From NCBI GenBank assembly GCA_008501785.1, contig QQUD01000087.1, forward strand, positions 1 through 13,525: a DNA stretch of 13,525 nt, given 5' to 3'. How positions within the stretch are numbered: position 1 is the first letter of the stretch; each line of letters begins with the position of its first letter. Source of the DNA: Chloroflexota bacterium. GTDB lineage: Bacteria > Chloroflexota > Anaerolineae > Promineifilales > Promineifilaceae. Below are positions 4,681 through 11,685 of this stretch, piece after piece. The notes under the pieces are model-generated. The model worked only from the letters and a program-made list of their open reading frames with translations, searched no databases and was not told the DNA's origin. The position numbers and the translations under genes are program-made.

Positions 4681-7053
4681 ATGGATCAGAAGAAATACGA
4701 TTCGCACTCAATTCAACGATGGGCGGTCCTGGTTGGTGTCAATCATTACCAGGACAATCGAATTCGCAATTTACGCTGTTCGGTAAATGATGCGTTGTCT
4801 TTGCACGATCTACTTAATAATTCAGCCGAAACTGGTTATGTGCCGGATAGGGTGACTTTGCTGACCGGGGAAGGGCCAGAAGCGCGGGTGACGCGCATTG
4901 ACGTGCTGTCACGCTTGATGGACAAAGCGGAGCAAGCAAATGTAGATGACTTGCTTTTGTTTTATTTTTCTGGGCATGGCGATGTGGTCAATGGGGATGC
5001 TTATTTGCTGCCTACTGATGCACAAAGAAGGGGATTGCTACCGGATACGGCCGTTTCCCTGCAACGCATCAAATCAATCATGCAGGCATCCGCCGCCCGC
5101 ATCAAAGTCATTATTTTAGACGTATGTCATGTAGGGGCCACATTGGGCCAGCAAGCCACCAGTGCTGAAAACCAATCTTTTATCAATAGCGTGGTTGAGC
5201 AGACAAAAGGGATTGCCATTTTTGCGTCATCCTCACAAGACGATCTGCCTTGGGAAGACGCAAACAAAGAACATGGCATCTTTACCACCTACTTATTAGA
5301 AGCATTGTCCGGGAAAGCAAAACCAAAAAACAAACAAACAATCACATTAAAAAATGTCGTCAACTATGTCACCAATAAAGTTGAAAACTGGGCAGAGACG
5401 CACAAATTAGAGCAATGCCCCACCTTGAAATTTGAATTTAAGGAGCGGGATGGTGCTACTGTTCTCCTCAACTTACCCGAAGAGACAGCGCCACCACATG
5501 CCCATTTAATGATGGACACAGTTCCCATCAAAACAAACCCGATTCATCGCACGTTTCCAATTGCGGTGCGGGAGGTGGGGGATTTTTACGGCCGTTTTCG
5601 TGAGCTAAACGACATTCGCCAAATTATTAATGCCACCACCGATATGCCCATTGCCATTTTAGGAGACCGAGGGATTGGCAAAACATCGATGCTGATCCGG
5701 ATTGAGGAGATGTTGGCAGAGACGGCTTGGAACGGCCGTCAATTTTTGCCGTTCACCTTGCCGCCCAATGGCATTTTCACCTATGCAGATTTTGCTCAGA
5801 CATTATGGGATGGACTTTATTGTGCATTGCTGGAAAAGGGTTTACATAACCACCCTTTACTCGAAAAACCTGCTGCCGTAACTTCCTTTGGCCGGTTTGT
5901 GGCACAGCTTAACCAACTCACCAGACTCATGCCGGAAATGACTTATGTTGTTTTTATCGATGAGTTTGGGCAAATTATTCATCAATGTGATGATTTAGAA
6001 AGCAATAAAATCGAAGGGTTTTTAAATTATGTTGTCGAGAAAACCAACATTCCCATGGTTTTTATCATGTCGCTGCTGCAAACGCTGCCCGGTTCTTATG
6101 GCAGCCCTTTTCCGCGTCGTCCGATTCGATTGCTGCCATTTTCGCGACAGGAATCAACTGAATTGATCACCAATCTGTTAACTGGGTATGCGCCTCTTAC
6201 AGAAGCGGGGCAAAGATGGGTGCATGATTATGCCGGAGGGCATCCATTTTTTATCAAACTAATCTTGGCAAAATTGTTCGATCTTTTTGAATTGGAAAAC
6301 ACACAATCAGCGATGACAACAACCATGCTGCAAGCGGCAGCAACAGCAGCCTGTGGCAGTGGTCGTGCTGGGGAAATATTGCGAGATATTTACAAAACGT
6401 ATTTTACCGAACCGCAGCGTTTGGTTGTGATTTGGATGGCGGAGCAAAAACGGCCGTTTTCCTGGGGCACCTTGCAACAGGCAGGAGCCAGTATCGTCAC
6501 GGCCACACGACAGTTAATTAACCGGCACTATTTGCTGGAAACGCCCGATAAAAATATAGATTTTAAATTGAAGTTCTTAGGAGATTGGCTGCGCCATTGG
6601 GCCGAGTTTCCCTCTGAAGTTGAGCGGTTACTCGTTCCTGAAGCAGTACACAAACAGGTGCCAGTTGTTCACGTGCAACATGGTCAGCCAGCAGAAATTG
6701 TGAGTGAAGGAGTGTGTGTTGACATGAGCATGGAGCGTGTTTATGTCAACGGAGAAGAAGTGGTTACTGCTTTGACCAGCCTGGAGTTTAAGGCAATTCT
6801 GTATTTGGCATCACGATCCGGGGAGGTTGTATCCAAAGACGAATTAGCCAACGCTATCTATCCTGAAGAATATTACGAGGGAGATGATTCACGCATATCT
6901 ACCCTTGTCTATCGTTTGCGAAATGCAATTGGCGACACAAAGCCGTATCACCACATTCTTACTTTGCGTAAACGTGGCTATCGCATCCAAGATGTCACGT
7001 TGGTGGGAACGAAAAATCATGAACGACATGGTAATGGCAATCAAGTTCAATGA
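4681..7053 (+). CDS. Caspase (C14) - STAND-like ATPase - winged-helix DNA-binding fusion
   Basis: The 790-aa protein has three parts. Residues 12-265 form a caspase/metacaspase-like protease: WAVLVGVNHY opens the fold, His99 lies in FYFSGHG and Cys149 in ILDVCHVG, the catalytic dyad. Residues 300-650 form an AAA/STAND-like ATPase: FYGRFREL before Walker A GDRGIGKT (328-335, Lys334), Walker B VVFIDEF (Asp427, Glu428), and a lid region with GGHPFF (519-524). Residues 678-770 form an OmpR/PhoB-type winged helix (LTSLEFKAILYLA, VSKDELANAIY, LVYRLRNAI, ILTLRKRGYRI). No membrane segment is visible, so it is probably cytoplasmic. The ATG at 4681 follows AAAGGAAG; an in-frame GTG at 4648 would add 11 residues. 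It is the first gene of a three-gene coupled operon. The likely role is nucleotide-switched proteolysis linked to DNA binding; the trigger and substrate are unknown. Confidence 0.9.
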   Translation: MDQKKYDSHSIQRWAVLVGVNHYQDNRIRNLRCSVNDALSLHDLLNNSAETGYVPDRVTLLTGEGPEARVTRIDVLSRLMDKAEQANVDDLLLFYFSGHGDVVNGDAYLLPTDAQRRGLLPDTAVSLQRIKSIMQASAARIKVIILDVCHVGATLGQQATSAENQSFINSVVEQTKGIAIFASSSQDDLPWEDANKEHGIFTTYLLEALSGKAKPKNKQTITLKNVVNYVTNKVENWAETHKLEQCPTLKFEFKERDGATVLLNLPEETAPPHAHLMMDTVPIKTNPIHRTFPIAVREVGDFYGRFRELNDIRQIINATTDMPIAILGDRGIGKTSMLIRIEEMLAETAWNGRQFLPFTLPPNGIFTYADFAQTLWDGLYCALLEKGLHNHPLLEKPAAVTSFGRFVAQLNQLTRLMPEMTYVVFIDEFGQIIHQCDDLESNKIEGFLNYVVEKTNIPMVFIMSLLQTLPGSYGSPFPRRPIRLLPFSRQESTELITNLLTGYAPLTEAGQRWVHDYAGGHPFFIKLILAKLFDLFELENTQSAMTTTMLQAAATAACGSGRAGEILRDIYKTYFTEPQRLVVIWMAEQKRPFSWGTLQQAGASIVTATRQLINRHYLLETPDKNIDFKLKFLGDWLRHWAEFPSEVERLLVPEAVHKQVPVVHVQHGQPAEIVSEGVCVDMSMERVYVNGEEVVTALTSLEFKAILYLASRSGEVVSKDELANAIYPEEYYEGDDSRISTLVYRLRNAIGDTKPYHHILTLRKRGYRIQDVTLVGTKNHERHGNGNQVQ

Positions 7054-8137
7054 AGCAGTTTGGCACGACACAGCTTATTTACATCCACAGTTACGAAAAA
7101 AAGTAGGTCCTGATTTTTTCGATAGGGTGCAGATTAAAAGCAAATTGAAAGCGGCATTGCGAGACCCGCAGCAATCACTTGTTATTTTTCAAGGAGAACG
7201 ACGGTCGGGGAAAAGCTCGCTGCTGCGCTTATTGGAAAACGATTTAGAGCAGGATGCAAACGGCCGTTTTTTACCACTACGCCTTTCATGGCAAAGTATC
7301 ACAACCCGCAGCAGCATGATTGATGAGATATTGCAAAGTCTCAGCTTTGAACTTGATGTAGACATGCCAGACAACACAGTTGAGACATGCATCACGTCGG
7401 ATGAACGGTTCATCAATTTGCTGCGAACGTGGGGCATCGATGCAAAAAAAACAATTGTGGTTTGTATTGATGAGTTTGATTCAGCCATTCATGATGGAAA
7501 TGAATCGGAACGCATAGCCTTACTGAATTTGGTTGACGAAATGGCGCGGGTGACTGCATTACCGGTAAAGTTTTTATTTACCTTAGTGCGACGACCGGAC
7601 TGCCCGACATCTCATTTGTTGGCAAACGCGCACATTTATCGGTTACGGCCGTTTACACCCACCGATTTAGATGAGATGATCACGGAGTTGATGGCATGGC
7701 AGGCACATTTATTTACCGCAACCATCCGGGAGCAATTGTTTCAACTGTCGGGTGGATGGCCTTATTTTGCAAAACTACTATTGGTCTGCCTTGCAGAAGG
7801 CAAGCCAGGGGCAGATTGGTTTGCAGCAGCAGTCGAAAAGGCAATTGCACATCCTTTACTCGAACACGCGCTCAATCATATTTACTTTAGCCACTTTAAC
7901 GAGGCAGAAAAGGGAATTATGCTGTTGTTGGCACATCAAAATAGGCATCTTTCAGCCGAAGATGTCGCCGCTTTGACGGATAGTCAGAAAACGGCCGTTT
8001 CACAACTCACCAACCGGCATTATTTAACTTGTAACCGACAAGGTGATGTCAAATACCGTATCGGTTTATTAAAAAAGTGGTTTCCACAATGGATTCAATT
8101 TGAAGAAGAAGTGCTTAGTCATCTGGAAAACGCATGA
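7019..8137 (+). CDS. AAA/STAND-like ATPase, paralogous to the caspase fusion's ATPase
   Basis: The 372-aa product has Walker A GERRSGKSS (59-67, Lys65) and Walker B IVVCIDEFD (146-154, Asp151, Glu152). SGGWPYFAKLLLVCLAE (244-260) matches the GGHPFFIKL region of the upstream protein. Its C-terminus also follows the upstream protein: YFSHFNEAEKGIMLLLA against YKTYFTEPQRLVVIWMA, then QLTNRHYL against QLINRHYL, then KKWFPQWIQF against GDWLRHWAEF. It therefore looks like a duplicated ATPase plus winged-helix-like module without the caspase and PhoB-type domains. I start it at the ATG at 7019, overlapping the previous gene by 35 bases; ATGs at 7028 and 7034 are alternatives, and longer starts would only translate shadow sequence. 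It ends overlapping the next start as ATGA. It may hetero-oligomerise with its paralogue; that is inference. Confidence 0.88.
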   Translation: MNDMVMAIKFNEAVWHDTAYLHPQLRKKVGPDFFDRVQIKSKLKAALRDPQQSLVIFQGERRSGKSSLLRLLENDLEQDANGRFLPLRLSWQSITTRSSMIDEILQSLSFELDVDMPDNTVETCITSDERFINLLRTWGIDAKKTIVVCIDEFDSAIHDGNESERIALLNLVDEMARVTALPVKFLFTLVRRPDCPTSHLLANAHIYRLRPFTPTDLDEMITELMAWQAHLFTATIREQLFQLSGGWPYFAKLLLVCLAEGKPGADWFAAAVEKAIAHPLLEHALNHIYFSHFNEAEKGIMLLLAHQNRHLSAEDVAALTDSQKTAVSQLTNRHYLTCNRQGDVKYRIGLLKKWFPQWIQFEEEVLSHLENA

Positions 8138-11100
8138 CGAAATTACCGGTCGCAAAAATTCAAAAGATTAAACTGGCCCTCAGCCAAATTGATCTTACCA
8201 ATCTGGTACTCGTACTCAGCCAACAATCAGGTGACAAACTGTATTTAATCTACAATCGTGAGCCAATACCAACAACACTCTCTTCACAACATTCTGTTGA
8301 GTGCCTGCGACCCGATTTGTCATTACCAGATGAATTTGATGGGCCAATCGTTGGTTATGCATCGCTCGATTTTATGCTGCCAAATTTACCCACACATGGC
8401 GTTAACTTCTACCCCATACGCCGCATGATGGACGCGTTAAACAAGCGCGATCTTTTCTACAAAAATGGACATCGACTAGCGATAACGATGTTGGATTATT
8501 TGGAACGGCTGCCTGCGTCGGAAAAAGCAAAAAGGCTGCCACATGGACGGGCAAAAGTTGTGCGGTTGGCGCTGCCTTATTTATTAAACGGCCGTTCTCT
8601 ACAAAACCTGTTAGCCATTGTGCCAACAGGCGGTTTGCGTGAATTCATAGACAGTCGCACACCCGGTTTCAATTTAGTTTATCAATCAGACGCGACAAAA
8701 TTAGCCGGATTGCTACCTCAATTTACGGAAAGCAATTGGCTGGTTGGGTTTGAAGAACTTAGTGCGCTTTTTCCACAATTGCCCATTGCCAAAAATGGGC
8801 ATGCCATTAAATTACGCCCCATTTTACAAAACATGGGCTGCCACACTGCTCTGGAAACAACCTGTAGAGATCTCGCAACCGCTTGCTGGCAAGAATGGGA
8901 AAGTCAGGAAGACAGTGCGTGTCGCGCTGTCGCTTACTATTTAGCCGCAGAGTCATGGCTTTTGCACGAAGATACAACAGATTTAGTGGCACTTTTTCCG
9001 CACCGAGACTTTTCGCACTTTTCTCAAACAGGCACTGCGCTGCGCGTATATCGTGTGCCTCAAATAAAAGGGCCAACCACGAAACAAGGCCCTCAAGTTT
9101 CTTTGGGCGATCTGGTGAAACGAGACGTACCAACTGGCTCATTTACAACCCATCCCATCGCATTTCATGTATTGCGACCGGTATTGTCACATATCAGTGG
9201 GGGAGAGGTGCTTGATTTAGGCGTACTGCTGTGGCGCTCGGGCAATCGCACAGATTTAGCGCGTACGTTATGGTTGCTTTCTTCTGATTTGCTCCATTTG
9301 CCCAGCCCCAACTGGAACGTCATTGAAGCACAGCCCGCAGATATTACCAGCATGGCGCTGCAAGCCGTCCAGATTTATAGTTTGCTGGACCCGTGGCAAT
9401 GGCGTCAAGGGCGCTTCCAACATTTTTTGCATGCCTGCTACCAGCATTTAGTCGACTGCTTGCTCAATCAAGAAGCGGCAGCCGATAATGAAACAACAGC
9501 GCTTTTTTATCAAATGTTACGGCGCTGGTATGGCTGCTATTTAACAGATGATATGATGGGTTCGCTGGGCGGCATGATCAATACGGGTCGCCAATTCCAG
9601 CTGCAAACAGGGTCTCGCACAGCATCACCCCTCATGGAAATTGCCTCAATCATGACCAATTTGGGCGATACATTGGTGCGGGGAACTGGATTGAATCAGA
9701 TGCTTTTTGATGGGCGGGAGAAACGGCCGTTTCAAGTTGCCACCTACATCCGCGCCGCCATCAATCAAGAAGTCAACGTGCTCATGCCTTCATTTCCATT
9801 CATGCAGTGGCTGCAAAGCTACCAAAAACTGCACGCCCGTTGGCTACAAATTCAAAATTCACTGGGTGCAGAAAAACCAGCTTTCCATATTTTAAGCGAT
9901 TTGCGTCAGGAACTTAACAATCTGCACCAGATTATTTATGCACCAGCCCACGAAGAAGCAATTTTGCAGTGGGCTATCAAAGAAGATATGGACCGCATTG
10001 ACCGGCTAATACAGGCTGTAGAAACGGGACCGATCATCAAAATTGATGTGCGCAATCCGTGGTTGAATCATGGTTTTCGAGATCGGGTGCGGCTGGATGT
10101 GGAAAATGTGGGTGGGGCCACTGCATTTCGTTTACATGTCGAGATCAAGCGGTCACGTCAGGTAGATTTGATCCGCGAACCAGCCAATATGCGACTAGAT
10201 GCCTTTTTACCGGGACAACGACAGCAGCTATTTTGGGAGATACAGGCACGGGAAACGGCCGTTTCCCTCCAAGTTGTCTACCGGTACGTAGACCATCAAG
10301 GCCAATCACACACCCATCAAGAAGACATTCCCATTAATGTCACCAAGGCGCACAGCGGTCAGCTCAAATCAGTTGGCAATCTGTATCAGGCGGGACCACC
10401 TGTATCGGGATGGGGTCGATTTTTTGGACGACGCGAAGAGCTAGACCAAATCATTACCCGGTTGATTGGGGGAATTACGCAACCCATCTTGCTCCGTGGG
10501 CCGCGTCGCATGGGCAAAACATCTATTTTGCGCCAGTTAGAGTGGCTGCTGCGCAACAACAATCAGCAGTTGCGCACGTTGGGTCTAAAGCCACAGCAAG
10601 AAATTCAGCTCAATTCGTGTGTACCTATTTTTCAAACGCTGCAATCCATTAACAATCCAGAAGACACGGCCGAATTCTTCCAGACGATTTATGAGGATAT
10701 TTGTGATGAATTGGGGCTGCTCTACGATGGTGACACCCTGTCAAAATCATTCCGCCGCTCACCGACGCGAGCGTTTATGAAGCAGATGGCACATGTGTTT
10801 GACCAACGGCCGTTTATTCGTCCCCTGGTCATCATCGACGAGTGGGATGAACTATACCGGCCCGCTTACAACAAAATGGCCCAAAACCTGCGCTCTCTCA
10901 TGGAAGGCGAAGTACGGATTAACTGGCTGGTTTCAAGCACCTGGACCTTGAGTGAAGAAGCAGGGCGCTATGGATCGCCTTTTTACAATCAGGCATACAC
11001 GATTGAACTGAAAGAAATGGATTGGCAGCCTGCTGTTGAGCTAGTCACAGCCCCAGGTGAAAGGATGGGCGTTTCCTGGCGGGGGGAAGCGGTGGTGGCG

Positions 11101-11622
11101 ATGTTGGACCAGACGGGAAGACGGCCGTATTTGATCCAGCTTGCCTGCTCTAAACTCACCGACTACCTGCGCCAACGCCGTGAAAACATCGTATCTGCCG
11201 AAGCAATCAACGTTGTCACCGAAAAAATCATCCAGGAAGCGCAAGCCACCGCTCAATATTTTGGGTTTTTGTGGCGAGATGATCAAACAGACAGCAAAGA
11301 TGGCGTGAACTGGATGGGAAAGCTCATTTTGTGGGTGATTGATGACCATTATCCGCAAGCGATGACCCGCACCGAAATCAGACAGGCCATCGAAGACGCA
11401 TTTCGGATGCGTTCGCTGCCCATGCTGGATCGGCTCACGTTTAATCGGGAATTTAACGACCAGATCACCCAATTGCAGCTAATTTTTGACGCCTTGACGG
11501 TGACAGGGGATCGCTACAGTTTTTCTGTGCCGCTGGTGCAGCGCTGGCTGCGACGGGTGATCTCACAACAAGTCGATCCGGTTCCACAAGCGTACCTCGG
11601 GTTACGCCAGTTACAGAGATAA
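8134..11622 (+). CDS. Large STAND-like ATPase with unknown N-terminus and Ig-like segment
   Basis: The 1162-aa protein starts at the ATGA overlap with the previous gene. Residues 1-630 match no family I recognise; they are mixed alpha/beta early, then largely helical (about 240-630) with many Trp, Tyr and Leu, resembling a scaffold or sensor region. Residues 634-736 read as a beta-sandwich of the CARDB/Ig-like type (IDVRNPWLNHGFRDRVRLDV, VYRYVDHQGQSHTHQEDIPI). The ATPase follows: GRFFGRREELDQII (761-774), Walker A GPRRMGKTS (789-797, Lys795), Walker B LVIIDEWDEL (898-907, Asp902, Glu903), and GRRPYLIQLACSKL (995-1008), which echoes the lid motif of its two neighbours. Residues 1060-1140 look like a winged helix. 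There is no signal peptide or membrane span. Placement suggests it works with the caspase fusion and the short ATPase, perhaps as the sensor; that is inference. Confidence 0.85.
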   Translation: MTKLPVAKIQKIKLALSQIDLTNLVLVLSQQSGDKLYLIYNREPIPTTLSSQHSVECLRPDLSLPDEFDGPIVGYASLDFMLPNLPTHGVNFYPIRRMMDALNKRDLFYKNGHRLAITMLDYLERLPASEKAKRLPHGRAKVVRLALPYLLNGRSLQNLLAIVPTGGLREFIDSRTPGFNLVYQSDATKLAGLLPQFTESNWLVGFEELSALFPQLPIAKNGHAIKLRPILQNMGCHTALETTCRDLATACWQEWESQEDSACRAVAYYLAAESWLLHEDTTDLVALFPHRDFSHFSQTGTALRVYRVPQIKGPTTKQGPQVSLGDLVKRDVPTGSFTTHPIAFHVLRPVLSHISGGEVLDLGVLLWRSGNRTDLARTLWLLSSDLLHLPSPNWNVIEAQPADITSMALQAVQIYSLLDPWQWRQGRFQHFLHACYQHLVDCLLNQEAAADNETTALFYQMLRRWYGCYLTDDMMGSLGGMINTGRQFQLQTGSRTASPLMEIASIMTNLGDTLVRGTGLNQMLFDGREKRPFQVATYIRAAINQEVNVLMPSFPFMQWLQSYQKLHARWLQIQNSLGAEKPAFHILSDLRQELNNLHQIIYAPAHEEAILQWAIKEDMDRIDRLIQAVETGPIIKIDVRNPWLNHGFRDRVRLDVENVGGATAFRLHVEIKRSRQVDLIREPANMRLDAFLPGQRQQLFWEIQARETAVSLQVVYRYVDHQGQSHTHQEDIPINVTKAHSGQLKSVGNLYQAGPPVSGWGRFFGRREELDQIITRLIGGITQPILLRGPRRMGKTSILRQLEWLLRNNNQQLRTLGLKPQQEIQLNSCVPIFQTLQSINNPEDTAEFFQTIYEDICDELGLLYDGDTLSKSFRRSPTRAFMKQMAHVFDQRPFIRPLVIIDEWDELYRPAYNKMAQNLRSLMEGEVRINWLVSSTWTLSEEAGRYGSPFYNQAYTIELKEMDWQPAVELVTAPGERMGVSWRGEAVVAMLDQTGRRPYLIQLACSKLTDYLRQRRENIVSAEAINVVTEKIIQEAQATAQYFGFLWRDDQTDSKDGVNWMGKLILWVIDDHYPQAMTRTEIRQAIEDAFRMRSLPMLDRLTFNREFNDQITQLQLIFDALTVTGDRYSFSVPLVQRWLRRVISQQVDPVPQAYLGLRQLQR

Positions 11623-11637
11623 ACATTCAGATCAAAC

Positions 11638-11668
11638 TCGTAGGACAAAACGCTGTCTTGTCCTACGA
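11638..11668 (+). terminator. Stem-loop between ATPase operon and HyfB-like gene
   Basis: TCGTAGGACAA and TTGTCCTACGA form a perfect 11-bp stem around a 9-base loop (AACGCTGTC). It begins 15 bases after the stop at 11622 and is followed by TTATC, a poor T tract. It may end or attenuate the operon transcript. It lies only 17 bases before the next start, so it could also fold in the leader of the next gene or be a dispersed palindromic repeat. Confidence 0.55.
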
Positions 11669-11685
11669 TTATCAGGACAACAACT

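Noticed and set aside
6884..7018. N-terminal extension of the second ATPase
   Set aside because: It would translate 135 bases inside the winged-helix region of the upstream gene in another frame; domain similarity begins after the ATG at 7019.
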